From NCBI RefSeq assembly GCF_036172515.1, contig NZ_JAXKVW010000001.1, positions 248,001 through 312,000 of the forward strand: 64,000 nt of DNA, read 5' to 3'. This document shows, in pieces, positions 1-7,953 of this stretch; position 1 is the stretch's first letter; each line of letters starts with the position of its first letter. The notes under the pieces are model-generated. The model did not search any database, was not told the DNA's origin, and saw nothing but the letters and a program-made list of their open reading frames with translations. A program made the position numbers and the translations under genes. This DNA is from Flexistipes sp. GTDB lineage: Bacteria; Chrysiogenota; Deferribacteres; Deferribacterales; Flexistipitaceae.

Positions 1-83
1 AGGTGAATTCAGGGGTTTTTCTGTTAAATTCTGATTTTACCTTTAAAAAATATATTTATATATTATAATAAATTAAATATGGG

Positions 84-161
84 AAACCGTGGGGGTGCTC
101 ATTCTGGGCTGAGAAAATACCCCTCGAACCTGATCGGGTAATTCCGGCGCAGGGAACGGGT
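84..161 (+). promoter_or_regulatory. TPP riboswitch (THI element)
   Basis: The leader contains the conserved thiamin pyrophosphate aptamer blocks in order: GGGGGTGC, then GGCTGAGAAAATACCC, then GAACCTGATC, GGGTAATTCCGGCG and CAGGGAA. They lie just upstream of thiC, the classic position. A probable promoter -10 (TATAAT, 64-69) precedes it. TPP binding is expected to favour the terminator that follows at 173-209 and so shut off the thi operon. Recognition is from direct sequence match to the family consensus. Confidence 0.96.
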
Positions 162-172
162 GAGTTTATAAT

Positions 173-209
173 AAAACCATCTGGCGCGTCGGTGTCAGGT
201 GGTTTTTTT
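173..209 (+). terminator. Riboswitch-linked intrinsic terminator
   Basis: AAAACCATCTG (173-183) pairs with CAGGTGGTTTT (196-206), with one G-U pair, and is followed by a T run to 209. It lies 12 nt after the TPP aptamer, so it is the natural expression platform for transcription attenuation of thiC. Confidence 0.88.
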
Positions 210-373
210 GTTTTAGTATGCAAAATGTAAGCTTTGAACAATGTGCTTTTTCATATTTTTGGAAGTGGGACTTTAGTCCCGCAAACTTCTAAATGCTGAG
301 TTTTAAAAAACTTTGCCGACTGAAGCCGCGCTTCCTGAATTATTCAAAGCTTTAAAAATTGAGGAGATTGCTT
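210..373 (+). other. thiC leader downstream of the attenuator, with palindromes
   Basis: This 164-nt stretch between the riboswitch terminator and thiC has no convincing ORF. It holds a perfect palindrome GGGACT-TT-AGTCCC (267-280) flanked by imperfect GAAGT/ACTTC arms. A GC-rich inverted GAAGC...GCTTC segment follows near 321-336. It looks like a decayed short palindromic repeat sitting in the leader. The thiC ribosome-binding site GAGGAG is at 361-366. Confidence 0.45.
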
Positions 374-1639
374 ATGACACAACTTGAAGCTGCAAAAAAG
401 GGCAGGATTACACCTGAAATGGGAATTGCCGCTAAACATGAAGACCTGGCTGCTGAGGAAATTAGAAAGAAAATAGCCGAAGGCGTGGCCGTAATCCCCA
501 AAAATATAAACCATGATTTTAAGAACATTATGGCCATAGGTCAGGGCTTAAAAACAAAGATAAATGCCAATATCGGTACCAGCGGTGACTGCCCTTCCAT
601 AGAGAGAGAGGTGCGGAAACTTGAGGTTGCTCTGAAATACGGCACTGACAGTGTGATGGATCTTTCCACGGGCGATGACCTCAATGAAGCGAGGATGAGT
701 ATACTTAAAAATTCCACTGTGATGGTGGGTGCAGTGCCTCTGTATGCAGTGGCTGCAAAAATGGCGGATGAAGATATTCCAACCCACAGGATGGACGGTG
801 AAGAACTTCTCAAATCGATAGATGAGCAATGCCGGCAGGGGATAGATTACATAACGGTTCACTGTGGAGTAACAAAAGAATCTGTAAAAAGGATGGATGC
901 AAGTGACAGGGTTTGCGGCATTGTCAGCCGGGGTGGTTCAATTCTCGCCGACTGGATAAGGAAAAACGGTAAAGAAAATCCGTTATATGAATATTTTGAC
1001 GAGTTGCTTGAAATTGCTTACAAATATGATGTTACATTGAGCCTCGGTGACGGCTTCAGGCCGGGCTCAATAGCGGATGCTACAGACAGACCCCAGATTG
1101 ATGAATTAATTATTTTAGGTGAGCTTTCCAAAAGGGCTTATGAAAAAAATGTACAGGTAATAATCGAAGGTCCGGGTCATGTACCGCTTGACCAGATTGA
1201 GACGAACATGAAGCTGCAAAAAAGCTTGTGTAACAATGCTCCGTTTTATATACTTGGGCCTCTTCCCACGGATATCGCGCCGGGGTATGATCATATAACG
1301 AGTGCCATCGGAGGGGCAATTGCCGCATCGGCCGGAGCTGATTTTCTGTGTTACGTTACGCCCGCCGAGCACCTCTGTCTGCCGGATGAAGATGATGTCA
1401 GGGAAGGTGTGATTGCCTCTAAAATAGCTGCCCATATCGCTGATATCTCAAAAGGTGTGAAAGGGGCTTTGCAGAGGGATATTAAAATGAGCGAATACAG
1501 AAAGAATTTGGACTGGGAAGGTATGTTTAAAACTTCGGTGGATCCTGAAAAAGCCAGATCCAGGTTCAGACAGAATATGGATATCAATTCGTGTACAATG
1601 TGTGGTAAATTATGTGCAGTAAAAATAGATCAGAAGTAG
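374..1639 (+). CDS. thiC: Phosphomethylpyrimidine synthase ThiC
   Basis: ThiC is the radical-SAM enzyme that converts 5-aminoimidazole ribotide to hydroxymethylpyrimidine phosphate, the pyrimidine branch of thiamin synthesis. The 421-residue product is the short form typical of anaerobes. It carries the conserved SGDCPSIEREV-like region, EGPGHVPLDQIE and LGPLPTDIAPGYDHITSAIG blocks, and ends with a [4Fe-4S] cysteine cluster CTMCGKLC (residues about 407-414, spaced CX2CX3C). I start at the second in-frame ATG because GAGGAG lies 7 nt before it; an upstream ATG at 359 has no such site. It is the first gene of a TPP-riboswitch-controlled operon and overlaps thiE by 28 nt. Confidence 0.97.
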   Translation: MTQLEAAKKGRITPEMGIAAKHEDLAAEEIRKKIAEGVAVIPKNINHDFKNIMAIGQGLKTKINANIGTSGDCPSIEREVRKLEVALKYGTDSVMDLSTGDDLNEARMSILKNSTVMVGAVPLYAVAAKMADEDIPTHRMDGEELLKSIDEQCRQGIDYITVHCGVTKESVKRMDASDRVCGIVSRGGSILADWIRKNGKENPLYEYFDELLEIAYKYDVTLSLGDGFRPGSIADATDRPQIDELIILGELSKRAYEKNVQVIIEGPGHVPLDQIETNMKLQKSLCNNAPFYILGPLPTDIAPGYDHITSAIGGAIAASAGADFLCYVTPAEHLCLPDEDDVREGVIASKIAAHIADISKGVKGALQRDIKMSEYRKNLDWEGMFKTSVDPEKARSRFRQNMDINSCTMCGKLCAVKIDQK

Positions 1640-2256
1640 CAGATTTCCTGAAACTTTATCTTGTTTTTGAGAGCTCCATGCTCAAGCTTCCACTTGATGA
1701 ATTTATGGAGCAGGTGATTGAAGGGGGGATAACAGCTTTTCAGCTTCGGGATAAAAATGTGCCTGCAAGAAAAAGAGCGGAGAACGGCAAAAGGGCTGCC
1801 GAATTTTGCAGAAACAGCAACATCCCCTTTATTGTGAATGACAGACTTGATATAGCCAGGATATTGGCAGCAGACGGGGTGCATCTGGGAGATAAGGACA
1901 TACCGCTTGATATTGCCGGGAATGAGTTCGGTGAATTTTTTTACGGATATTCATGTAACAATTCCGATGATGTTAAGTATGCTGCTTCCTGCAGTGCCGC
2001 ATATATCGGTATAGGGCCTATCTTCGATACTTCAACCAAAAGGGATTTAAGGGAGATTCTGGATAAGGGGAAAATAAGGGAATTAGCTTTTGCGGCAGAT
2101 ATTCCGTCGGTGGGTATAGGCGGTATTAACAGAACAAATGTGGATTCGCTGAAAAATACCGGTTTAAACGGTATTGCCGTTGTTTCTGCCATATGTGCGT
2201 CTGAAAATCCTTATCGGGAAACGCGAATACTCAGAGAGCTTGTTGAGGAGTTATGA
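1612..2256 (+). CDS. thiE: Thiamine-phosphate synthase ThiE
   Basis: ThiE couples hydroxymethylpyrimidine diphosphate with thiazole phosphate to give thiamin phosphate. The 214-residue TIM-barrel protein shows the family signature: LYLV first strand (about residue 15), QLRDK (44-48), NDR for diphosphate binding (about 75), GVHLGDKD (about 88), YSC in place of the usual GxSxH strand, GIGPIFDTSTK (about 131-141) and VGIGGI. It overlaps the end of thiC by 28 nt and the start of thiL by 4 nt (ATGA), which suggests translational coupling. The start has no strong ribosome-binding site. An internal ATG at 1678 is rejected because it would remove the first barrel strand. Confidence 0.93.
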   Translation: MCSKNRSEVADFLKLYLVFESSMLKLPLDEFMEQVIEGGITAFQLRDKNVPARKRAENGKRAAEFCRNSNIPFIVNDRLDIARILAADGVHLGDKDIPLDIAGNEFGEFFYGYSCNNSDDVKYAASCSAAYIGIGPIFDTSTKRDLREILDKGKIRELAFAADIPSVGIGGINRTNVDSLKNTGLNGIAVVSAICASENPYRETRILRELVEEL

Positions 2257-3164
2257 AAGAGTTTGAATTTATTAAATTATTGAAGGAAAAATGTAAGGGA
2301 TGTGATTCAACGCCGGGGATCGGGGATGATGCTGCGCTCTTCGATAACTTTCTTGCGGCAAAGGATATTGTATGTGAAGGAATTCACTTCTTAAAAACTA
2401 CTCCTGCAGAACATGTTGTTTTGAAGGTCTTTTCAGCAAATATCAGCGACATTGCCGCTATGGGGGGTAATCCAAAATATGTTCTGCTGGGAATTGCTGT
2501 CCCCAAAGCAAGGGAAGGTGAGAAAAAGAATATAATCGAAGCAATAAAAAAATCAGCCGGTCTGTATGATGTTGAGGTTATAGGAGGAGACACCACCTCT
2601 GCCTCAAATGATCTTTTTGTTTCATTGACCGTTATAGGTAAAAAGGGGCGTTTTTTACTTTCCAGAAGCGGAGCGGGGGAAGGTGAAAGAGTATATCTTT
2701 CCAGACCGCTGGGGCTGGCACGTATTTCCCTTGAAAAAGAACTCGGTTCTGACTTTGATATCGATGCTTATCAGCATTATAAAATGATGGCTGAGAAGGA
2801 ACTTGGAGAAGTTCTGGGTAATGTAGGTACTGTTACAAGCTGTATAGATATAAGCGACGGGCTTGGCAGGGATGCTTCTCATTTGAGCGAAGAAAGCGGT
2901 GTGAAAATAGTTATAGAAGAAAAGCGGCTTCCGTTTTCACATCTTAAGCAGTTTGATGTGGATAAAGTTGATTATTTCATTAATTCCGGAGAAGAATTTG
3001 CCCTTCTTTTTACAGCAAAAAAGGAACACGCCGTTGATAACTCTCTTAAAGAAAAAGGAATCGAAGTGTACGATATTGGTTACACGCAAAAAGGCTCCGG
3101 CGTATTCCTGGACAACGGAAAGAAACGGGTAAGCATATCATCAAAAGGTTACGAGCACAAATAA
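2253..3164 (+). CDS. thiL: Thiamine-monophosphate kinase ThiL
   Basis: ThiL phosphorylates thiamin monophosphate to the active cofactor TPP, the last step of the pathway. The 303 residues match the usual family length (about 300-330). Visible motifs are GIGDDAA near residue 22 (nucleotide and Mg binding), ANISDIAAMGGNP (about 65-77), GGDTTSA (about 113) and the late CIDISDGL plus NSGEEFALLF blocks. It is the third gene of the thiC-thiE-thiL operon. The tail abuts the convergent hydrolase gene with no spacer. Confidence 0.96.
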   Translation: MKEFEFIKLLKEKCKGCDSTPGIGDDAALFDNFLAAKDIVCEGIHFLKTTPAEHVVLKVFSANISDIAAMGGNPKYVLLGIAVPKAREGEKKNIIEAIKKSAGLYDVEVIGGDTTSASNDLFVSLTVIGKKGRFLLSRSGAGEGERVYLSRPLGLARISLEKELGSDFDIDAYQHYKMMAEKELGEVLGNVGTVTSCIDISDGLGRDASHLSEESGVKIVIEEKRLPFSHLKQFDVDKVDYFINSGEEFALLFTAKKEHAVDNSLKEKGIEVYDIGYTQKGSGVFLDNGKKRVSISSKGYEHK

Positions 3165-3788
3165 TTAAATTTTATCAAGAATTTTTACCGGTATTTTCCC
3201 TTCCAGTTTATCCTTGAACAGTGCAGCGTCACTTTCTGAGCCGACAATAGCACCGTAGTGCATGGGGATAGCCAGTTTTGGGTTGATTGCAAGGGCTGCT
3301 TCCACGGCTTCTTCAGCCGTCATTACATATGTGCCGCTTACAGGGATAAAAGCTATATCTATATCTTCTAAATTTTTCATTTCAGGGATAAAGTCCGTAT
3401 CCCCGGCCAGATAATATCTGGTGCCGTCCAAATCAAAGATAAAGCCCAGCCAGTTATTCTCTCTGGGGTGAAAGTCTTTCCCGATATTGTAAGCGTGCAC
3501 TGCTTCAATGTTTACTCCTTTTATTTCAACACTGTCACCGGGTTTCATTGCCGTAACGCTGCCGTTAATTTTACTTTTGCAATCTTGTGAAGCGGCAATT
3601 TCCGTATCATTTTTTAACAGTTTGGCAATGTCATCAGGGCTGCAGTGATCATGATGTGAATGAGTAACCAAAATAATATCAGCCTTGCTTTCAGTAGTCA
3701 GTTGAAAAGGATCCGTAAAAATATTTACATTCTTTCCTCTGATTTCAAAAGTATCGTGCCCATGAGAATTAATGTTTTCAACTGTCAT
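3165..3788 (-). CDS. MBL-fold metal-dependent hydrolase (UlaG/UPF0173-like)
   Basis: This 207-residue protein has the metallo-beta-lactamase fold signature THSHHDHC near residue 50, which supplies metal ligands, and later conserved points AGDTDF and PMHYGAI typical of the UPF0173/UlaG-like group. The substrate cannot be told from sequence; relatives are annotated only as metal-dependent hydrolases. I choose the ATG at 3788 because AGGAGG lies 5 nt upstream of it; a longer reading from 3803 lacks a site. It stands alone and converges on thiL. Confidence 0.85.
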   Translation of the reverse strand: MTVENINSHGHDTFEIRGKNVNIFTDPFQLTTESKADIILVTHSHHDHCSPDDIAKLLKNDTEIAASQDCKSKINGSVTAMKPGDSVEIKGVNIEAVHAYNIGKDFHPRENNWLGFIFDLDGTRYYLAGDTDFIPEMKNLEDIDIAFIPVSGTYVMTAEEAVEAALAINPKLAIPMHYGAIVGSESDAALFKDKLEGKIPVKILDKI

Positions 3789-3991
3789 ATGAACCTCCTG
3801 CAAATTTATGGAGCATATGCTGTAAACCTTTAAGACTAATTAAACAATTACAATTAATAATAAAATTTAATGTAAAAATTTCAAGGATTTACTCGTTGTT
3901 GAGCTGGTGCCAATTTTGTGAGAATTGCATATTATTGCGAAATGATATATTAATCAGTAAATGAATGAGAGATGATGGGGTTTACTAATAG

Positions 3992-4552
3992 ATGTATACG
4001 GTGATAAAAGAAGGCTATGGGGAATACGAGGTGAAAAAGTCAAAGTTTATATCATACGTTGTTCCTTATAAAAATTTTGAAGGTAAACTCGAACAACTGA
4101 AAACGCAGCATCCCAAGGCAAGGCATATTGTCTGGGCATACAGGCATCTGCAGGAAGATCAGCAGATAGATGAAAACTGTACGGATGACGGTGAGCCGAA
4201 AAATACTTCCGGCAAACCCACCCTGAATATTTTATACCATAATGATATAATAAATACGGCTGTTTTTACCGTCCGATATTTCGGTGGGATACTTCTGGGA
4301 ACCGGAGGACTTGTAAAAGCGTATACCGAGAGTGCAAACCGGGCACTTAACGATGCAACGGTAATTGATACTGCAAAACTCTATAAAAAACCTGTAAAAA
4401 TAGGGTACGATAAAATCAACCATCTGGAATATCTTGCCGGCATATATTATCTGAAGATTGTGAACAGGGAATTTTTAGGCACCTATGTTATTTTTACGCT
4501 GCAGGGACAAAAAGAGGTGATAGACCGTCTTGAAGCGGAAGTGGGGAAGTAA
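3992..4552 (+). CDS. YigZ/IMPACT family protein (UPF0029)
   Basis: The 186-residue protein matches the IMPACT/YigZ family. It has an N-terminal KKSKFI segment, then KARHIVWAYR, DDGEPKNTSGKP and VRYFGGILLGTGGLVKAY (about residues 60-115), the family hallmark. A small ferredoxin-like C-terminal domain (about 140-186) follows. Members bind nucleic acid and are linked to translation control in eukaryotes; the bacterial role is unsettled. It is monocistronic and lies about 190 nt from its divergent neighbour. Confidence 0.9.
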   Translation: MYTVIKEGYGEYEVKKSKFISYVVPYKNFEGKLEQLKTQHPKARHIVWAYRHLQEDQQIDENCTDDGEPKNTSGKPTLNILYHNDIINTAVFTVRYFGGILLGTGGLVKAYTESANRALNDATVIDTAKLYKKPVKIGYDKINHLEYLAGIYYLKIVNREFLGTYVIFTLQGQKEVIDRLEAEVGK

Positions 4553-4671
4553 TAATTTGTTGAATCGTGTACGGGTTGAGTGGAGAATTAGTGATAAGTT
4601 TACCCGAATAGCCAAAAGCAACTATAAATAAATGTTTACTTCCACTTTCACGAACATTGAACGTTTAACTA

Positions 4672-5568
4672 TCAACGGTTGCCTCCGCCACCGCCGTTAC
4701 CACCCGAACCGGAACCTTCACCGTGACCTCCCATACCTCCGGCGTCACTCATTCCGCCGGCACCTTGCTGTCCGGAGCCTGACATACCGCCTCTACTGCC
4801 GTTCATTCCATCGGCATGCCCCACTGCAGAAGCGCCTCTGTAACCGGCACCTATACTTTTGGACACATTTTCTGTAAATCTGCCGGTATGGGTGCTTGAA
4901 AAATTTTCTCTGAAGCTTTGTCTCATCTGGCTCATTTCCTGATGAGTAAAATTATGCTGCATTGCCTGATTCAAAACTCCATTGATTTGTGATGACTGCA
5001 CTCCCAGTCTACTCATGGTTTTAGCTGTTTCCGTAACCTCTTTTGCCATTTGAGACATATTGCGGTTTTGCTGCATATTTTGATTAAGCATACTGCCGAC
5101 TGCCTGGATATCTTCTTTTTTCATACCGGCTGCCATAGCTTCTTTCACATTTTCTTCAATCTGCTGCCTGACAGATTTCTTTGATGCAAACTGAGCTGCA
5201 AATTTTGATGCGAACTCCTGCCTCTGAGCCATTTGGTTCAAAGCACGGCTAATCATCTGCCCTCTTACATTTTTTGCTATACCCTCGTTTACTTTATCTG
5301 TTAAATCACTGACAGGATATCCCCGCTGCTGGTAATCTTCCACCTTGTTAAGGAAATTGCTGACGGTACTTTTGCTGTATCCGTGCTGGTACATATTCTG
5401 TAATGTTTCAGCAACTTCCCTTGACTCAGTTGCGGCTTGACGCACCTGATTCTGCAATTCGGCGGGAGTATTGCTTATCAGCTCATCCATTTTCACTTCC
5501 GCGGCAGAGACAAATGTATTCAATACTATGCTCAATAGAAAAGCAGCTGTTATTGTTATTTTGTTCAT
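4672..5568 (-). CDS. Secreted Gly-rich protein of the ECF locus
   Basis: I do not recognise a family. The 298-residue product has a clear signal peptide (basic start, hydrophobic core, likely cleavage after VSAA near residue 22). A long, polar helical middle rich in Gln, Met and Ala (25-235) carries repeated QxxxxM-type heptads. The C-terminal tail (about 240-298) is almost entirely Gly, Ser, Met, Asn and His. Its own promoter matches the ECF-type elements of the sigma gene (see 5599-5625). GGAGG lies 7 nt before the ATG. It is the last gene of the sigma/anti-sigma/lipoprotein cluster. An exported envelope or surface protein under ECF control is an inference. Confidence 0.75.
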   Translation of the reverse strand: MNKITITAAFLLSIVLNTFVSAAEVKMDELISNTPAELQNQVRQAATESREVAETLQNMYQHGYSKSTVSNFLNKVEDYQQRGYPVSDLTDKVNEGIAKNVRGQMISRALNQMAQRQEFASKFAAQFASKKSVRQQIEENVKEAMAAGMKKEDIQAVGSMLNQNMQQNRNMSQMAKEVTETAKTMSRLGVQSSQINGVLNQAMQHNFTHQEMSQMRQSFRENFSSTHTGRFTENVSKSIGAGYRGASAVGHADGMNGSRGGMSGSGQQGAGGMSDAGGMGGHGEGSGSGGNGGGGGNR

Positions 5569-5598
5569 TTTGCTTCCTCCAATAACCTTTTAAATATA

Positions 5599-5625
5599 AA
5601 ACGGATTAACTGTGCTTTGGTTACA
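5599..5625 (-). promoter_or_regulatory. Candidate ECF sigma promoter for the Gly-rich secreted protein
   Basis: On the minus strand TGTAAC (5625-5620), a 16-nt spacer and CGTTT (5603-5599) match the two promoters at 7064-7132 in -35 sequence and spacer length. The -35 begins at the base after the stop codon of the upstream lipoprotein gene. The predicted start falls about 25 nt before the ATG at 5568. Confidence 0.7.
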
Positions 5626-5955
5626 TTAAAATTCCAGAATACATAATTTTCCGCCAAATTCGTCTTTAATTTTCATCATGCATTCAGGAAGATATACCTT
5701 CTCGTCCACTTTATAAAAAAACTTTATTTCTTCTACATTTGCCGGTTTGTCTAAGGTATATATCCAGTATCCCTCATTTCTTTTGAAATGACTGCCGGCA
5801 TAATTGTTTATGTCTGAATAGAAGATGACTTTCTCTGCTCCATTTCCATTGTAATAAAACGAAAGAGAGTCTTCCGACTGCTTGACGTAATGCCTTGAGC
5901 ATGCTGTTACTGCTAAAAAAAGTATAATAATTGTACCAACTTTTAATTTTATCAT
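5626..5955 (-). CDS. Small lipoprotein with a CBM48-like fold remnant
   Basis: The 109-residue product starts with a lipoprotein signal (hydrophobic segment then VTAC, Cys about residue 19). The rest resembles, in layout, the C-terminal domain of the anti-sigma factor just upstream: a beta-rich stretch, GYWIYTLDKP, KFFYKVDEKVYLPE and a closing KDEFGGKLCILEF. In the anti-sigma factor the matching pieces are GYWEAEVKLKP, KYFYLINDKKVVADP and VEDGFGNKNSILKV. This points to a related early-set/CBM48 domain, moved to a membrane anchor. The gene overlaps the anti-sigma gene by 4 nt (ATGA). Confidence 0.75.
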   Translation of the reverse strand: MIKLKVGTIIILFLAVTACSRHYVKQSEDSLSFYYNGNGAEKVIFYSDINNYAGSHFKRNEGYWIYTLDKPANVEEIKFFYKVDEKVYLPECMMKIKDEFGGKLCILEF

Positions 5956-6521
5956 GCATTAACCTTCAATATACTGTTTTTGTTGCCGAATCCGTCTTCT
6001 ACTTTATATATTGAAGTGGGATCAGCAACAACTTTTTTATCGTTGATCAGGTAAAAATATTTGTATTCACCGGGCTTGAGTTTTACTTCAGCTTCCCAGT
6101 AACCGCTCTGACTTACTTCATTTAATTTTAACGGCTTCCAGTTAGTAAACTCCCCGGATATCTCCACTTTTTCAGCTTCCGGCTTGTATATTACAAACCT
6201 GTAATTTACAAATTTCTCTGCCTTTTGAGTAGCCGGTTGATTACTGAAAATACTCAAGGCAAAAATAATGATTATAGAAGCAGCAAGCAGTTGTGTGAAG
6301 CGTGTGAGATTTTTATAAGACGGTGCTTTTTTTCCTTTCGGAATATCCAGACGGGGTGTCTGTACTTCTGAAATCTTGTTTTTCATTACCATCTCAAAAT
6401 CAAGTGAGGATATTGTTTCTTCGTAAAACTCTTCCTCCTTGTGCACATTCTCCACAAACAGTTTTTTCTCTTTTAAGTTAAGTTCATCATCTATAAATTG
6501 AGAAACTAAAAACTCCTTCAT
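5952..6521 (-). CDS. Anti-sigma factor with periplasmic CBM48-like domain
   Basis: The 189-residue protein has an N-terminal cytoplasmic helix region (MKEFLVSQFIDDELN..., about 1-75) of anti-sigma type without the zinc HxxxCxxC motif. One membrane helix (about 77-95) follows. The C-terminal domain (about 108-189) carries the marks of CBM48/AMPK glycogen-binding or isoamylase early-set modules: SGEFTNWKPL, GYWEAEVKLKPGEYKYFY, DP and GFGNKNSILKV. It follows the ECF sigma gene by 2 nt. The natural inference is that it holds the sigma factor at the membrane and senses something, perhaps a glucan, outside. Release mechanism and ligand are unknown. Confidence 0.82.
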   Translation of the reverse strand: MKEFLVSQFIDDELNLKEKKLFVENVHKEEEFYEETISSLDFEMVMKNKISEVQTPRLDIPKGKKAPSYKNLTRFTQLLAASIIIIFALSIFSNQPATQKAEKFVNYRFVIYKPEAEKVEISGEFTNWKPLKLNEVSQSGYWEAEVKLKPGEYKYFYLINDKKVVADPTSIYKVEDGFGNKNSILKVNA

Positions 6522-6523
6522 AG

Positions 6524-6985
6524 CTAAACCTCCTTGAAGTGTTTTTTCAGAGTTTTCCTGGCTCTGTGTATTATAACCTTTATATTAGCTTCGGAATGCC
6601 CTGTTATTTCGGCGATTTCCCTGTATTTCATATCATTAATGATTTTAAGTGTGAAGATATGTTTTGTTTCATCGTCCAGTTTTGCAAGCATCTTTTCAAG
6701 AAAATCATCTTCCTTTTCCGCTGATACGTTATTGTGCTCATCTTTAAAAGAGGACAAAAAATCCTGTTCTACATATACTTCCCTTTTTTTGCGTTTTGTA
6801 TCCAGAAAAGCGTTTTTGCCTATTTTGTATAACAGTCCTTTGTTTGGATTATCCTGGTATTTTTGATACATTTTGAAGTAACTTTCCTGGAATATGTCAC
6901 TGGCTGTTTCATAGTCGCTGCAGAGATAATACAGATATTTGAAAAAACCGTCTTTGGTTTCCGAGTAAAATTTATCAAAAGTCAT
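6524..6985 (-). CDS. ECF-type RNA polymerase sigma factor
   Basis: The 153-residue protein has sigma region 2 (about residues 8-70, with YYLCSDYETASDIFQESYFKMY) and region 4 (about 100-150, with LDDETKHIFTLKIINDMKYREIAEI and an HTH ending in VIIHRARKTLKKH). There is no region 1 or 3, which defines the ECF class. It heads a minus-strand cluster with its anti-sigma factor and two exported proteins. A promoter at 7090-7064 of the same type as the one driving the divergent lipoprotein suggests autoregulation. Confidence 0.93.
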   Translation of the reverse strand: MTFDKFYSETKDGFFKYLYYLCSDYETASDIFQESYFKMYQKYQDNPNKGLLYKIGKNAFLDTKRKKREVYVEQDFLSSFKDEHNNVSAEKEDDFLEKMLAKLDDETKHIFTLKIINDMKYREIAEITGHSEANIKVIIHRARKTLKKHFKEV

Positions 6986-7063
6986 ATATTCTCGCTCATT
7001 GTTTTAATATAGCCGTATATTTTAATTTACCAACACAATTTTGTATATTTGTATTCAGGTATA

Positions 7064-7090
7064 AGACGTGTGAGCAACAAAAAAGTTACA
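7064..7090 (-). promoter_or_regulatory. Candidate autoregulatory ECF promoter of the sigma gene
   Basis: On the minus strand TGTAAC (7090-7085), 16 nt and CGTCT (7068-7064) form an ECF-type promoter (general pattern xGxAAC-N16-CGTnn). It points at the sigma gene, leaving a leader of about 70 nt. It is back-to-back with the plus-strand copy at 7106-7132. Confidence 0.7.
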
Positions 7091-7105
7091 TTCTGATAAA
7101 AAATT

Positions 7106-7132
7106 TGTAACGTTTCTGTTTTTCTTTCGTTC
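7106..7132 (+). promoter_or_regulatory. Candidate ECF promoter of the divergent lipoprotein
   Basis: TGTAAC (7106-7111), a 16-nt spacer and CGTTC (7128-7132) repeat the -35 and spacing of the sigma gene's own promoter. The predicted start lies about 20-25 nt before the ATG at 7162, with AAGGAGG in between. Confidence 0.7.
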
Positions 7133-7161
7133 AGTACACAAGAAAAAACAAGGAGGTAGTA

Positions 7162-7923
7162 ATGAAATATTTTAAACAACTTATTTTAGGGATTGCAACA
7201 GTTCTGTTACTGTTCACGCTTTCTGCATGCGGCAGCAGTTCTTCAGACAGCACAGGATCAACCACGGATTCAACTCTATCCGGTGTGGTAGTGGACGGAT
7301 ATCTGGATGGCGCTAAAGTTTTCCTCGACTGTAATAACAATCTGGAACAAGATTACAATGAAGTCACAGTGGATTGGACAGACGAAAACGGCAATTATTC
7401 TTTAAGTTTACCTGACAATGCATCCCAATGTGCAGTTGTGGCACTGGGGATTGCTAATCAAACTTATGAGCATTTTGACAACGGTACTTCAGAGATGCTG
7501 AGAAATAATCTGACAATGGTATCTATGGACAACGATTCATACAGGGTAATCTCACCTTTTACATCGCTTCACTGGTACTATATGAATAATGACAATGACA
7601 ACATGACCTTTGAAGAGGCGAGAAACCAGGTAATGCAGGAGCTTGGCCTTCCTTCCGGCAATGCAGTATTTGAGGACTTTGTGGCCAGAGCAAGGGATAA
7701 TTCATCATACAGGAATATGGTGCAGACGTCTCTTAGAATGGGTGAATATATGGGATATTATTGCAGTCAGGACAATTCCACTGACAATATGACTGTAAAA
7801 ATGAGAAATGCTTTCAGATATATGCATCAGAATGTAGGAATGGATAATTTTACTGACAGCAGTATCCAGCCCGGCAAAATGGATGAGCGTTTTCCCGTGG
7901 AAATGGAAAATATGCAGCAATAA
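7162..7923 (+). CDS. Lipoprotein, probable ECF regulon member
   Basis: No family is certain. The 253-residue product has a lipoprotein signal (LLLFTLSAC, Cys about residue 22), a Ser/Thr/Asp linker, and a segment with GVVVDGYLDGAKVFLD, NNLEQD and TDENGNYSL (about 40-90). That segment is the pattern of carboxypeptidase-regulatory/SdrD-B-like beta domains found in envelope lipoproteins with calcium-like DxNxD loops. The C-terminal half is helical, acidic and rich in Met, Asn and Asp. AAGGAGG precedes the ATG. It is divergent from the ECF sigma gene and carries a matching promoter, so it is likely a sigma target. Confidence 0.8.
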   Translation: MKYFKQLILGIATVLLLFTLSACGSSSSDSTGSTTDSTLSGVVVDGYLDGAKVFLDCNNNLEQDYNEVTVDWTDENGNYSLSLPDNASQCAVVALGIANQTYEHFDNGTSEMLRNNLTMVSMDNDSYRVISPFTSLHWYYMNNDNDNMTFEEARNQVMQELGLPSGNAVFEDFVARARDNSSYRNMVQTSLRMGEYMGYYCSQDNSTDNMTVKMRNAFRYMHQNVGMDNFTDSSIQPGKMDERFPVEMENMQQ

Positions 7924-7926
7924 CTT

Positions 7927-7953
7927 AAAGCGGAGGAAAACCTCCGCTTTTTT
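7927..7953 (+). terminator. Intrinsic terminator after the lipoprotein gene
   Basis: AAAGCGGAGG (7927-7936) pairs perfectly with CCTCCGCTTT (7941-7950) across an AAAA loop, followed by more T. It lies 4 nt after the stop codon of the lipoprotein gene and touches the end of the convergent transporter gene. Confidence 0.93.

Noticed and set aside
4632-4877. Arg/His-rich plus-strand frame
   Set aside because: It is the complement of the Gly/Ser-rich end of the secreted protein; composition follows from that.
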